Assembly: GCF_001861355.1 (NCBI RefSeq) | Contig: NZ_MASN01000029.1 | Location: 62,001-126,000 of the forward strand | Direction: 5' to 3' | DNA length: 64,000 nucleotides | Source of the DNA: Natrialba sp. SSL1 | GTDB taxonomy: Archaea; Halobacteriota; Halobacteria; Halobacteriales; Natrialbaceae | Shown here: positions 33,692 to 42,751 of the stretch, piece by piece | Position numbering within the stretch: position 1 is the first letter of the stretch | How the letters are laid out: each line of letters begins with the position of its first letter | The notes under the pieces: generated by a model | What the model saw: the letters and a program-made list of their open reading frames with translations, nothing else | Databases searched by the model: none | What the model was told of the DNA's origin: nothing | Translations under genes and position numbers: made by a program

Positions 33692-34072
33692 TTAGACCGT
33701 CCGTTCGTGTGCGACGCGCGCGACATCGTCTTCCTGGATCTCAATTCTGAGTTCGGAAACGGTCGCCGGAAGCGAGAGGGACTCGAGTAGCCGGTCACCG
33801 AAGACGCGGGCAAATCGCTCGGCGCTTGGGTTTGCGTCCTCGAACGCGGGGAGGTCGTTGAGCGTCCGGTCGCTGTAGAACGCAGCGGTGCGGTCCATCG
33901 CGGCGACGAGGTCGTCGATGTCGACGAGGTACTCGTGTGCGTCGAGTTCGGAGCCTCGCAGCGTTGCCTCGACGGTGAAGTGGTGTGAGTGAAGCTGGCC
34001 CTCCGGACCGGGATCCGGGACCGTCAGGAAGTGCTGGGCGACCACCGATCGAGAGACCGAGACGGCGTACAT
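33692..34072 (-). CDS. 6-pyruvoyl-tetrahydropterin / 6-carboxytetrahydropterin synthase family protein
   Basis: 126 aa from ATG 34072. The zinc-binding His residues are in place: His14 in VVAQHF, and His28 and His30 in GQLHSHHF. Later ANPSAERFARVFGDRLL and RIEIQEDD match the family. Relatives make preQ0 precursors (QueD) or tetrahydropterins. No queC or queE gene is near, so a link to archaeosine synthesis is not supported by context. It sits within a glycosyltransferase/phosphatidyltransferase cluster, which is unusual. Confidence 0.82.
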   Translation of the reverse strand: MYAVSVSRSVVAQHFLTVPDPGPEGQLHSHHFTVEATLRGSELDAHEYLVDIDDLVAAMDRTAAFYSDRTLNDLPAFEDANPSAERFARVFGDRLLESLSLPATVSELRIEIQEDDVARVAHERTV

Positions 34073-34186
34073 AGGATGGCCTATCACGAACGGTAATATA
34101 TGTCCTTGCCCGAGTCGTATGCGGCTGCTCGATTAGTAACAGAGGGCACCGAACTCAGCCAGATAATTGCACGGGCGTGCCAGCCA

Positions 34187-35221
34187 TCACTCGTAGGTAA
34201 ACAGCACCTGTACGACGTCGTCGGCACGCTTCTCGAGTAACTCGTACGCTGTGGCCGCGTCCTCGAGCGGGAACTCGTGCGTAAACAGCCGTTCGAGGTC
34301 GAGTCGACGGAGCCAGGACCAGGTGAGGTCGTGACGGCGCTCGCGCGACCAGCGCCCGGAGAGGCGGGGGTCGATGGTACTCACCTGGGTGCTTCGGATG
34401 CCGATCCGGTCGCGGTGAAAGCGGCCGCCGAGATTCGCCGTGGTGGGGTTGGTCCCGTACCAGGAGCCGACGAGAAGACGGCCGTCGAACCCCGTCACGG
34501 CGAGTGCGTCGTCGAGCGCGTCGGGGTTGCCCGAGAGTTCGTAGGTGAGGTCCGCTCGCGAATCCCCGGCTTCGAAGCTCCCGGCGATGGCGTCCGCAAA
34601 CGCCTCCTCGACCGCACACGCCGTCGGATCGAGCGTGTGGTCCGCGCCGATGGCACCGGCGTGCTGGCGGCGGTCGTCGTCAGGATCGAACGTCACCAGC
34701 GTCTCGATCGGTGTCCGGGCGAGCAGCGCCGTCGTCAGTAGGCCGACGACACCCTGTCCGAAGACGGCGACGTGCTCGCCGAGCAGCGGCTCGCCGTCGA
34801 GCAGGAAGGTGACGGCCGTCTCGAGATTGGCAAAGAGGGCGGCCTCGCGCGGCGTGACACCCTCCGGAACTGGAAGAAGAGTGTCCGGGTTCGCGAGGAA
34901 GTGGCTCTCGTGGGCGTTGTACGCGAAGACCTGTCGTCCGAGCCAGTCGTCGTCGACCTCGCTGCCGACCGCGTCCACCTCGCCGACTGCCGCGTAGCCG
35001 TACGAAAGCGGGAAAGAGAGGTCACCCTCGAGTGCATCGAGTTCGCTATCGGCGGGGAGGTCGGCGGGTGCCTCGCCGCGGTAGATCAGGCCTTCGGTGC
35101 CGGCGCTGACGGCCGAGACGCGCGTTCGGACGAGCACGTCTGTCGGACCAGGGTCTGGGATCGGCCGCGAACGAACCTCCACGGTTCGCGGACCGGTGAA
35201 GGAGAGGGTGCGGGCGGTCAC
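34187..35221 (-). CDS. Medium-chain dehydrogenase/reductase (zinc-type alcohol dehydrogenase family)
   Basis: 344 aa. N-terminal GroES-like part with TDVLVRTRVSAVSAGTEGLIYRGE, and a Rossmann part with VAVFGQGVVGLLTTALLA. The catalytic-zinc ligands of ordinary alcohol dehydrogenases (Cys and His-Glu) are not all present: the first-ligand position reads SAGTEG. This resembles the BchC/threonine-dehydrogenase-like subgroup. It could reduce or oxidise a sugar or pterin made by neighbouring enzymes. There are 114 bases to the PTPS gene downstream and 89 to the gene upstream, so it may be part of one long transcript. Confidence 0.8.
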   Translation of the reverse strand: MTARTLSFTGPRTVEVRSRPIPDPGPTDVLVRTRVSAVSAGTEGLIYRGEAPADLPADSELDALEGDLSFPLSYGYAAVGEVDAVGSEVDDDWLGRQVFAYNAHESHFLANPDTLLPVPEGVTPREAALFANLETAVTFLLDGEPLLGEHVAVFGQGVVGLLTTALLARTPIETLVTFDPDDDRRQHAGAIGADHTLDPTACAVEEAFADAIAGSFEAGDSRADLTYELSGNPDALDDALAVTGFDGRLLVGSWYGTNPTTANLGGRFHRDRIGIRSTQVSTIDPRLSGRWSRERRHDLTWSWLRRLDLERLFTHEFPLEDAATAYELLEKRADDVVQVLFTYE

Positions 35222-35310
35222 ACTGTGCGGGCGTTCGACGGGGGCCCACTTGGGCGTTTGTGCGGAAGGGGGTGCCTACCCGCCGAGGCGGACCAAACTC
35301 GAGTACGCCG

Positions 35311-36129
35311 CTATTCATCATCCTCCAGGTAGCCGGCGGCAACGAGCCAGTCGCGCCCGAAGTTCGCGAGGAAGGGGACTGCGACGACCGTCGCGAACGC
35401 GCGAGAGATGGCGGGGTCGACGACCGGGACGAGCGCGACGAAAATAGCGACCATTGCAAGCGCTCCCAGTACGCGCCGGACGTGACTCGGTGGCAACTCG
35501 GCAGTCGGGTGTCCGCGACGGTCGCGCCACCAGAGGCCGGCGACAAAGGCGTATCGCGCGCCCGCGACCGCGAGAAAGACGAGTGGGAGGACGCCGGCGA
35601 GCACACCCACGGTCGCGCCGATGAGGACGACGAGACCGTCCATCTCGAGATCCAGGCGCGCACCGAGGTCGGTGACGCTGTCGGTTCGTCTGGCGAGCCA
35701 GCCGTCGACGGCGTCGAGGAGGGCTGCGACAGCGAATAGAACTGCCGGTGCCCACCTGAGGCTGGCGTCAGTATTGGTGACCGTCGTCCCGGCGGTGGTC
35801 TCGAGTCCGCCCGCACCCGCCGCAAGTCCAGCGAATCCGCCGAGTCCCGCGACTGCTGCACCGCGTGCCACGGTCACCCACGTCGCGGATGTAAACGGCG
35901 GCGCTGACGGCCCTGTGTGTCCTAAAACAACATAATAGATTATCGTAGACGTGAGTGAAAAGACCAGAAACGACCCGGCGAGAAACGCTGCGGGAACGTC
36001 TCCCGACCACAGCGCGACGAGCGCGAGGGTAAGCAGCCCACTCAGCGCACCGAGTCCGAGCGTCGCACGACCCCACTGGCTGTGTGGACGGGGTGGACTC
36101 GAGTACCCTGGGCGATGATCGTCAGTCAC
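35311..36129 (-). CDS. CDP-alcohol phosphatidyltransferase family protein
   Basis: 272 aa membrane enzyme with about eight hydrophobic segments. The complete signature D-G-x2-A-R-x8-G-x3-D-x3-D is present: Asp142-Gly143, Ala146-Arg147, Gly156, Asp160, Asp164. The enzyme moves a CDP-activated lipid or alcohol to an acceptor, for example in archaetidyl-glycerol or inositol lipid synthesis. The N-terminal 130 residues are an extra membrane part, longer than in the minimal family. It overlaps the next gene by 8 bases. Confidence 0.87.
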   Translation of the reverse strand: MTDDHRPGYSSPPRPHSQWGRATLGLGALSGLLTLALVALWSGDVPAAFLAGSFLVFSLTSTIIYYVVLGHTGPSAPPFTSATWVTVARGAAVAGLGGFAGLAAGAGGLETTAGTTVTNTDASLRWAPAVLFAVAALLDAVDGWLARRTDSVTDLGARLDLEMDGLVVLIGATVGVLAGVLPLVFLAVAGARYAFVAGLWWRDRRGHPTAELPPSHVRRVLGALAMVAIFVALVPVVDPAISRAFATVVAVPFLANFGRDWLVAAGYLEDDE

Positions 36130-36478
36130 GGCGAGCGAGGAGGACGAGAAGGAGTGCGATCAGCAGGATCTGTGCGACTTTGTCGACGGCTTCGGCTGCC
36201 GAGAGGTCGGCGAGTGCAGTGGGTTCGTTGACGACGTACCAGAGGACGATCTGTCCGGCGGTGAAGGGAATGCCCAGCAGGTAGACGAGTCGTCGCCGGT
36301 AGTTCCGGATGACGAGCGCGATACCGAGGAGAAAGCCGGCGGTCGCGCCGAGAAACGCGACGCCCATCCAGTGGGGAAGAAACGAAACGCCGAGCACGAG
36401 GTGGACGAACGCGCTGACGGCTGCGAGGGCGATTGCCAGCCAGTGGGTCAGCGAGAGGGAACCGACAGAGCGAGCCAC
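36122..36478 (-). CDS. Small four-helix membrane protein
   Basis: 118 aa with four hydrophobic segments, few charges, and YVVNEPTALADLSAAEAVDKVAQ before the last. I believe it belongs to a haloarchaea-only family (DUF7475, not checked). It overlaps the phosphatidyltransferase gene by 8 bases and is probably translated with it. It may be a partner in the membrane. Confidence 0.72.
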   Translation of the reverse strand: MARSVGSLSLTHWLAIALAAVSAFVHLVLGVSFLPHWMGVAFLGATAGFLLGIALVIRNYRRRLVYLLGIPFTAGQIVLWYVVNEPTALADLSAAEAVDKVAQILLIALLLVLLARRD

Positions 36479-36654
36479 GATATGAACCTCTCAACGAGTG
36501 GGTAAAAACAGCTTTCGCCGAACTGGAGTGTGGGATGTGGGGGGGAATATGGAGTGTGCGCGTGTGGGTTATGAAATGTGGAGTATGAGCGGTGAGGTGT
36601 GCGCGCGTAGGGAGTGAGATCTTGCAGGAGAGACGAAAGAAACCAGTGTACCTC

Positions 36655-37260
36655 TCAAATCTTGTTCGCAGGCGGAATCGTGCGCTCGTCCGGCGCCGTC
36701 GTGGTGCCAGCGTGCAACAGCACGCGGACGAACGCGCCGATACCGAGCGACCCAGCCAGAGCGACGACGAGCACGGTGAGTGGGAGCGAAAACCCAGCGA
36801 GGCTACAGAGGAGGCTCCCCGCAAGAATTCCAGAACCGAGTCCATCGCGACCGACTCGTGCTGCGAGCGTGCGTCCGACGGCGACGAATCCGAGTGCGAC
36901 GAGCGGAAGGAGAACCGTTATACCGATCATAACGAGCGGGAGGCCGAAGAACGTCCCGACGCCGCGCCCGATTAGCACGTAGCCCGTGCTCGTCAGTCCA
37001 CTGGCGACAAGGAGACCCGGGAGGCCAATACAGAGCGAGATGATCGGGCTCCGGCGTGCGGTCCGCACCGTGCGAGCGCTGTACCCCTGAAGCAGTCCGA
37101 GAACGACGAGGCCGAGCAGCAGCGTCGCCGCGAACTGTACGCCGACGCGGCCGAGCGGCTCGAGTGCGTGGTACGCTTCGAGCGCCCCGCTCGCGGCGAG
37201 GTTCTCGAGTACCTCGTACCCGGTGGCTCCGTTTCCAGTATATAATTCTGCTGGCCGCAT
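36655..37260 (-). CDS. Polytopic membrane protein, unknown
   Basis: 201 aa with five hydrophobic segments. The N-terminal 40 residues are soluble (NGATGYEVLENLAASGALEAYHALEPLGR), and the C-terminus is short and polar. No motif known to me. It lies 176 bases from the next gene and may have its own promoter. It is divergent from the L1 operon. Confidence 0.62.
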   Translation of the reverse strand: MRPAELYTGNGATGYEVLENLAASGALEAYHALEPLGRVGVQFAATLLLGLVVLGLLQGYSARTVRTARRSPIISLCIGLPGLLVASGLTSTGYVLIGRGVGTFFGLPLVMIGITVLLPLVALGFVAVGRTLAARVGRDGLGSGILAGSLLCSLAGFSLPLTVLVVALAGSLGIGAFVRVLLHAGTTTAPDERTIPPANKI

Positions 37261-37400
37261 AACGCAATAGACGCGAGGGTGGACACATAGTGTTTCTGAT
37301 TAGTCACCGGATTCGAACGGAATCGGTAGGGCACCAGCGCCGTGTGACTGTGTCACCCGCCATCGCGCTTCGAGACGCGTCCTGCAGTTAGTTCGACGGG

Positions 37401-37493
37401 TTTAAGTTCGGCATGGCACTTCTCTTAACAGAGACAGGCGTAGCCTGTTTCACTGACCCGTAGGAGCACTCCTGCGTACTACGGAGGTGAACG
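37401..37493 (+). promoter_or_regulatory. Promoter and leader of the L1-L10-L12 operon
   Basis: A TATA element TTTAAG (37401-37406) predicts a start near 37430, which leaves a leader of about 65 bases. This is unlike the leaderless genes around it. The leader begins with a perfect hairpin ACAGGC-GTA-GCCTGT (37434-37448) and ends with a strong Shine-Dalgarno GGAGGTGA (37483-37490) four bases before ATG. In other haloarchaea the operon has a leader of about this size that binds L1 and blocks translation; the same is likely here. Confidence 0.7.
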
Positions 37494-38126
37494 ATGGCAG
37501 ATTCGGATATCGAAACCGCAGTGGCTCGCGCACTCGAGGACGCACCCGATCGGAACTTCACCGAGACGGTCGACCTTGCGATTAACTTGCGCGACCTTGA
37601 CCTGAACGAACCGTCGAATCGTGTTGACGAGTCCGTCGTCCTCCCGTCCGGCACCGGACAGGAGACGCGCATCGTCGTCATTGCCGAAGGAGAGACTGGA
37701 GTCCGCGCCGAAGAGGCGGCGGACGAGGTCCTTTCGGTTGACGATGTCGCAGATCTGGACGATGACGACGCCAAAGATATGGCGGACGAGACGGACTTCT
37801 TCATCGCCGAAGAGGCGATGATGCAAGATATCGCCCGGCACCTGGGTACCATTCTCGGTCCCCGCGGGAAAATGCCGGACCCGCTCTCGCCCGACGACGA
37901 CGTCGTCGAGACCGTCAACAGACTCAAGAATACCGTGCAGCTTCGCTCCGGCGACCGACGAACGTTCCACACGCTCGTCGGCTCCGAAGCAATGGATGCA
38001 GAAGACGTCGCCGACAACATCGACGTCATCCTGCGACGCCTGCACGCTGACCTCGAGAAGGGCCCCCAGAACATCGACGCCGTCTTCGTAAAGACGACGA
38101 TGGGCCCATCCGTGGAGGTGGCCTAA
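37494..38126 (+). CDS. rpl1: 50S ribosomal protein L1
   Basis: 210 aa, first gene of the operon. It binds 23S rRNA at the L1 stalk and, in archaea, its own mRNA leader. The [18 protein letters not shown] segment is the diagnostic L1 loop, and [19 protein letters not shown] follows. A strong Shine-Dalgarno lies just upstream. The next gene starts one base after the stop codon. Confidence 0.97.
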   Translation: MADSDIETAVARALEDAPDRNFTETVDLAINLRDLDLNEPSNRVDESVVLPSGTGQETRIVVIAEGETGVRAEEAADEVLSVDDVADLDDDDAKDMADETDFFIAEEAMMQDIARHLGTILGPRGKMPDPLSPDDDVVETVNRLKNTVQLRSGDRRTFHTLVGSEAMDAEDVADNIDVILRRLHADLEKGPQNIDAVFVKTTMGPSVEVA

Positions 38127-38127
38127 G

Positions 38128-39165
38128 ATGAGCGCACAGGCAGACCGCAAGACCGAGAACCTTCCACAGTGGAAGCAAGAGGAAGTCGACGAACTCGCGG
38201 AACTCATCGAGAGCTACGAGAGCGTCGGCATCGTCGGCATCGCCGGCATTCCCTCGAAGCAGCTGCAGGACATGCGGCGTGACCTGCACGGCACCGCCGA
38301 ACTGCGTGTCAGCCGCAACACACTGCAGGTTCGTGCGCTCGAGTCCGCCGGCCTCGGCGATCTCGTCGACGAGATCGGTGGCCAGGTTGGACTGATCGGC
38401 ACGAACGACAACCCGTTCGCACTCTACAAGGAGCTCGAGGCCTCGAAGACGCCCGCCCCGATCAACGAGGGCGAGGTTGCCCCGAACGACATCGTCATCC
38501 CCGAGGGTGACACCGGTGTCGATCCGGGGCCGTTCGTCGGCGAACTCCAGAGTATCGGCGCGAACGCACGCATCGAGGACGGTTCGATCCAGGTTATGGA
38601 GGACTCGACGGTCCTTTCGGCCGGCGAGGAAGTCTCTGCGGACCTGGCGAACGTGCTCAACGAACTCGGCATCGAGCCCAAGGAAGTCGGGCTCGACCTT
38701 CGCGCAGTCGTCGCCGAGGGCGTGCTCTTCGACCCAGAGGACCTCGACATCGACATCGAGGCCTACGAGAGCGACGTGCAGACGGCCGCCGCTCGCGCTC
38801 GGAACCTCTCGCTCAACGCACCGTTCCCGACCGCGACGACGGCACCGACGCTCATCGCCAAGGCCACGGGCGAGGCCAAGAGCCTCGGCCTGCAGGCCGC
38901 CATCGAGGACGAAGAACTCATGCCCGACCTCGTCTCCAAGGCCGACGCACAGCTGCGTGCGCTCGCAGCCCAGATCGACGACGAGGAGGCCCTGCCCGAG
39001 GAACTGCAGGGTGTCGAGGCGCCCGCTGCTGAAGCGGCCGCCGACGAGGGCGAAGACGAATCGGAAGCCGACCAGGACGCAGAGTCCGACGCTGACGACG
39101 ACACCAACGACGATGACGAAGACGACGGTGACGGCGCAGAAGGACTCGGCGCAATGTTCGGCTAA
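38128..39165 (+). CDS. rpl10: Acidic ribosomal protein P0 (L10)
   Basis: 345 aa. It anchors the L12 dimers to the ribosomal stalk base. The N-terminal rRNA-binding part ([24 protein letters not shown]) and [17 protein letters not shown] are typical, and the archaeal-type middle domain is present. The tail is an extended D/E-rich region ending in GLGAMFG, the motif shared with L12 and contacted by translation factors. Confidence 0.96.
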   Translation: MSAQADRKTENLPQWKQEEVDELAELIESYESVGIVGIAGIPSKQLQDMRRDLHGTAELRVSRNTLQVRALESAGLGDLVDEIGGQVGLIGTNDNPFALYKELEASKTPAPINEGEVAPNDIVIPEGDTGVDPGPFVGELQSIGANARIEDGSIQVMEDSTVLSAGEEVSADLANVLNELGIEPKEVGLDLRAVVAEGVLFDPEDLDIDIEAYESDVQTAAARARNLSLNAPFPTATTAPTLIAKATGEAKSLGLQAAIEDEELMPDLVSKADAQLRALAAQIDDEEALPEELQGVEAPAAEAAADEGEDESEADQDAESDADDDTNDDDEDDGDGAEGLGAMFG

Positions 39166-39189
39166 CTAACACTACTGGAGGATACAACA

Positions 39190-39531
39190 ATGGAATACGT
39201 TTACGCTGCACTCATCCTGAACGAATCGGACGAAGAGATCAACGAAGACAACCTCACCGACGTGCTCGACGCCGCTGGCGTCGACGTCGAAGAGTCCCGT
39301 GTCAAGGCGCTCGTCGCCGCACTCGAGGACGTCGACATCGACGACGCCGTCTCCGAGGCCGCAGCCGTCCCAGCCGCCGGTGCCGCCGCAGGCGGCGCTG
39401 CCGCAGCTGACGAGGCTGCTGACGAGGGTGGCGACGAGGAAGAGACCAGCGACGTCCCGGACACGACGGACGAGGACGACGACGAGGACGACGAGGCAGA
39501 CGGCGAAGGCCTCGGCGAACTCTTCGGCTAA
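39190..39531 (+). CDS. rpl12: 50S ribosomal protein L12 (P1-type)
   Basis: 113 aa. The N-terminal dimerisation helices ([22 protein letters not shown]) are followed by an Ala/Gly hinge and a very acidic tail ending in GLGELFG. This is the archaeal P1/P2-type stalk protein that recruits elongation factors. A GGAGG Shine-Dalgarno lies 9 bases before the start. It is the last gene of the operon. Confidence 0.97.
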   Translation: MEYVYAALILNESDEEINEDNLTDVLDAAGVDVEESRVKALVAALEDVDIDDAVSEAAAVPAAGAAAGGAAAADEAADEGGDEEETSDVPDTTDEDDDEDDEADGEGLGELFG

Positions 39532-39548
39532 ATCCTGAGTCGCTTCGC

Positions 39549-39599
39549 AACTCGCGCACGCGAGTTCGACACCGACGACACAGCCAATTTTGCTTTCTT
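39549..39599 (+). terminator. Likely terminator of the L1-L10-L12 operon
   Basis: A perfect stem AACTCGCG-CA-CGCGAGTT (39549-39566) lies 17 bases after the L12 stop. It is followed by a T-rich tract ATTTTGCTTTCTT around 39587-39599. Archaeal termination mainly needs the T tract; the stem adds weight. Confidence 0.6.
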
Positions 39600-39649
39600 C
39601 GACGCTCACCACCGATAGGTACTTCTCTATTGCCCGTGCCAACGCATTC

Positions 39650-40354
39650 GTGACAACCGCCGTGTACTTCGACCTCGACGGAACGCTCTGTACGTACGAC
39701 GAGTCGTTCGAGTCGCTGTTTCGGCAGACTGTCTCCCCCTACGACATACCGACTGCCACGGCATACGACGGCTACGTCGAACACCTGTTAGACGCACTCG
39801 ATCGCTGCGAGCCCGACCCGTACCGCCGCGCGTTTGAGACCATCGTGACGAAACACGATTTCGGGGCCAACGTGACGCCGGCCACACTCGCCGCCGACCA
39901 CTGCGAGCGCGAAATCGACGCGACAGTTACGATAGCCGGCGCGACGCAGGTACTCGAGTCCGTCGCCGCCACGAACCCGACTGGCATCATCACCAACGGC
40001 GACGGCGACCAGCAGCGCGCGAAACTCGAGTGCCACGGACTCGACGAGCGGGTCGACGAGGTGCTCGTCTCGAACGAACTGGGGGTTCGAAAGCCCGACC
40101 AGGAACTGTTCGCGACCGCGAAAGCACGCCTGCCGGCGGACGACTACGTCTACGTCGGCGACAGCTACGAGGAGGACATCGTCGGGGCCCGCGACGCCGG
40201 TTTCCAGACGGTGTACGTCACCGGTGCCGACGACTCCGATGTCGAAGAGCCCGCTGCTGCGGACGCCGTCGTCGAGGCGGTCGGCGAGTTACGTGACCCC
40301 GGTTCAGTTCCGGGCTCGCTTCCGAGAGTACTCGAGGATGTGTTCGGATCGTAA
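39650..40354 (+). CDS. HAD superfamily hydrolase
   Basis: 234 aa with a GTG start at 39650, chosen because the product then begins MTTAVYFDLDGTLCTYD, the normal place for HAD motif I. The earlier ATG would put 20 extra residues before it, overlapping the operon's terminator T tract. Motif II is GIITNGDGDQQ, with Lys in VRKPDQELF and the acidic motif YVGDSYEEDIVGARDAGF. The helical cap follows motif I (C1 type), as in phosphoglycolate phosphatase-like enzymes. Substrate unknown. Confidence 0.84.
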   Translation: MTTAVYFDLDGTLCTYDESFESLFRQTVSPYDIPTATAYDGYVEHLLDALDRCEPDPYRRAFETIVTKHDFGANVTPATLAADHCEREIDATVTIAGATQVLESVAATNPTGIITNGDGDQQRAKLECHGLDERVDEVLVSNELGVRKPDQELFATAKARLPADDYVYVGDSYEEDIVGARDAGFQTVYVTGADDSDVEEPAAADAVVEAVGELRDPGSVPGSLPRVLEDVFGS

Positions 40355-40485
40355 TCGGATCGTAATCGGATCGTGGTGGGTACCCGTCGACGTGAGAGTC
40401 TTGCCGGACCTCGTCGCCAGAGCCGACGAGCGAAATCCTCCCTACGGGCGCGAGTTTAAATCCGAAGCCGCAGCCAGATGGAGGG

Positions 40486-41727
40486 ATGGCCGTTGCCCCG
40501 GTCGAGTTCGTCACCGATCCAACGCTGACCCTCCAGTTGCTGGCCTGGACGCTAGCTGGTGCGTCGCTAGGGAGTCTGAGCGGGCTTGTACCCGGCCTCC
40601 ACGCGAACAACTTCGCGCTCTTGCTCGCCGGCATCGCGGCGTCGGTCCCCGGCCCGCCGCTGTTCGTCGGCTGTGCGATGCTCGCCGCGGGCGTCGTCCA
40701 TACCTTTCTCAACGCCGTGCCAGCGATGGCACTCGGCGTTCCCGATGCAGAAATGGCAGTCACTGCGCTACCGGGCCACCGGCTGGTGCTTGATGGCCGA
40801 GGCTACGAGGCGATCCGGCTCTCGGCGCTGGGCAGCATCCTCGCGGTACTCGTCGCTGTTCCACTCGCAATACCCGTGACCAGCGCCGTGACGGCAGTGT
40901 ATCCGACGCTTCGATCGAATCTGCCACTCGTGCTGGCGATGGTCGTCGTCGCGCTCGTCGCCTCCGAGTACACGTGGCGCGCCCGATTCGGTGGGCTGCT
41001 CTCCTTCTCGCTCGCGGCCGCGCTCGGTGTGCTGACGCTCGACCTCTCGCCGGACGCGCCACTCGAGGCCGGCGGGATGCTCGCGCCGCTGTTCGCCGGC
41101 CTGTTCGGTGCACCCGTGTTGATCGACGCGATTTTCGGGTCAGGAATCCCGCCACAGCGCGATGGGACGATCGAACTCCCGCGCTGGCTCGTGGGTGCGA
41201 CAGCACTCGCCGGCGCGCTTGCGGGCGCGGTCGTCGGCTACATTCCGGGGATTTCGGCCGCGATTGCAGCCGTTGCGGTGCTCGTACTGGTCCCGGGAAA
41301 TGCCGGCGACCGCGGCTACATCGTCGCGACGAGCGGCGTCGATACGGCGAATACGATTTTCGCGCTGTTCGCGCTCGTCGCGATCGGCCAACCCAGAACC
41401 GGCGTGATGGTCGCCTTCGAAAACGTGAACGCGCCGCTCGAACTTCCGATCCTGCTCGGTGCCGTGCTCCTCGCGGGCGTCTGCGGATTCGTCCTCGTGA
41501 TCGTCGTCGGCGAACGCTACCTCGAACTCGTCGGCCGCGTGGCGTACTGGAAGATTTCGACCGCCGTGCTGGGGCTGTTGCTCGTCCTCTCGTACCTGTT
41601 CACCGGCCCGCTCGGTATCGTCGTCTTCGTCGTCGCCACCGCAATCGGCATGGTGCCGGTCCGCCTGCGGGCACGACGAGTCCACCTGATGGGCGTGCTG
41701 ATCGGCCCGCTGATCGTCGGGATCTGA
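40486..41727 (+). CDS. TctA/DUF112-family membrane transporter
   Basis: 413 aa with 10-11 hydrophobic segments. The GSLSGLVPGLHANNFALLLAG block (about 30-50) and GYIPGISAAIAAV block repeat the Gly-Pro-Gly signature of the tripartite tricarboxylate permease family. The archaeal members occur without the TctB and TctC partners, and none is nearby here either, so it may act as a secondary carrier alone. Substrate unknown. Confidence 0.8.
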   Translation: MAVAPVEFVTDPTLTLQLLAWTLAGASLGSLSGLVPGLHANNFALLLAGIAASVPGPPLFVGCAMLAAGVVHTFLNAVPAMALGVPDAEMAVTALPGHRLVLDGRGYEAIRLSALGSILAVLVAVPLAIPVTSAVTAVYPTLRSNLPLVLAMVVVALVASEYTWRARFGGLLSFSLAAALGVLTLDLSPDAPLEAGGMLAPLFAGLFGAPVLIDAIFGSGIPPQRDGTIELPRWLVGATALAGALAGAVVGYIPGISAAIAAVAVLVLVPGNAGDRGYIVATSGVDTANTIFALFALVAIGQPRTGVMVAFENVNAPLELPILLGAVLLAGVCGFVLVIVVGERYLELVGRVAYWKISTAVLGLLLVLSYLFTGPLGIVVFVVATAIGMVPVRLRARRVHLMGVLIGPLIVGI

Positions 41728-41746
41728 ACTGCATTGGGAACTCGAG

Positions 41747-42592
41747 TTACCGGTCGCTCGGCGAGTGTTCGCGTGCCGCCTGAACGACTTGCTCAACGTG
41801 ATCCACCGAAACCGGGTTCGTCGTTTCACCATCCTCCTTGAGCGCCGTCCCGGCGATAGCGCCGTCAGCACCGGCAGCAACGCAGTCACCGACCGTGTCT
41901 GCGGTGACGCCGCTGCCGACGAACACCGGTGCCTGAAGGTCGTGAGCTGAAAGCTCAGCGGCAACGCGCTCGACGTCCTCGAGTGCAGTCTCGCTTCCCG
42001 TTCCGCTCCCGGAGACGATCACGCCGTCCGCCTTCCCGCGCTCGACCGTTTCGAGTGCGGCCTGCTCAATGGACGCCTCGCCGACTGGCGTGGCGTGCTT
42101 GACGTGCACGTCCGCGAGAATCCCCACGTCGGGTGCGATCCGCTCTCGGAGGCGGACCGTCTCGTGGGCCCGGCCCTCGAGTACCCCCTGATCCGTCGCG
42201 GCCGTGCCGACGTGGACGTTGGTACGGATGAAGTCGGCGTCGACGGCGGCTGCGATCGAGAGCGCCGCTTCGGCGTCGTTTCTGAGGACGTTGATCCCGA
42301 GCGGGACGTCGACGGCGTCTGCGACGGTGCTGGCGATGGCGGTCATATCGGCGACGACGTGGGGCGGAACGGTCTCGGGGTAGAACGGTGCGTCGCCGAA
42401 GTTCTCGAGCATGATCGCGTCGATGCCACCGGACTCGAGTCGAGTTGCATCCGTTCGCGCCCGCTCGTCGAGAGCGTCGCGGTCGCCCCCGAATCCGGGC
42501 GCACCGGGGAGCGCAGGGAGGTGAACCATGCCGATGAGCGGCCGTTCGTGGTCGAACCTGTCGAGGAGCGAGTCCTGCTGTGCTGTGGTCAT
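41747..42592 (-). CDS. BtpA/SgcQ family TIM-barrel protein
   Basis: 281 aa from ATG 42592. It has LIGMVHLPALPGAPGFGG at the N-terminus, then LENFGDAPFYPETVPPHVVADM and GSGVTADTVGDCVAAGADGAIAGTALK near the C-terminus, as in the BtpA family. BtpA was linked to photosystem I stability in cyanobacteria, while relatives in archaea are uncharacterised and may act on phosphorylated sugars or bases. It converges on the TctA-like gene with 19 bases between. Confidence 0.86.
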   Translation of the reverse strand: MTTAQQDSLLDRFDHERPLIGMVHLPALPGAPGFGGDRDALDERARTDATRLESGGIDAIMLENFGDAPFYPETVPPHVVADMTAIASTVADAVDVPLGINVLRNDAEAALSIAAAVDADFIRTNVHVGTAATDQGVLEGRAHETVRLRERIAPDVGILADVHVKHATPVGEASIEQAALETVERGKADGVIVSGSGTGSETALEDVERVAAELSAHDLQAPVFVGSGVTADTVGDCVAAGADGAIAGTALKEDGETTNPVSVDHVEQVVQAAREHSPSDR

Positions 42593-42751
42593 ACGTGGTG
42601 TGAGGGCGAGCGGCGGTAAGTGCGGTTCCATCGATCTGGCCCGCGTGCTGTCGCCATCTCACCCCACCGTGCGCCATGCCGACGTACTCGCAAATCGGCA
42701 AACACGTCGCCGTCCACGGGCGTTTTTGCCTCGCCGTCACTAGTCCGCCTG

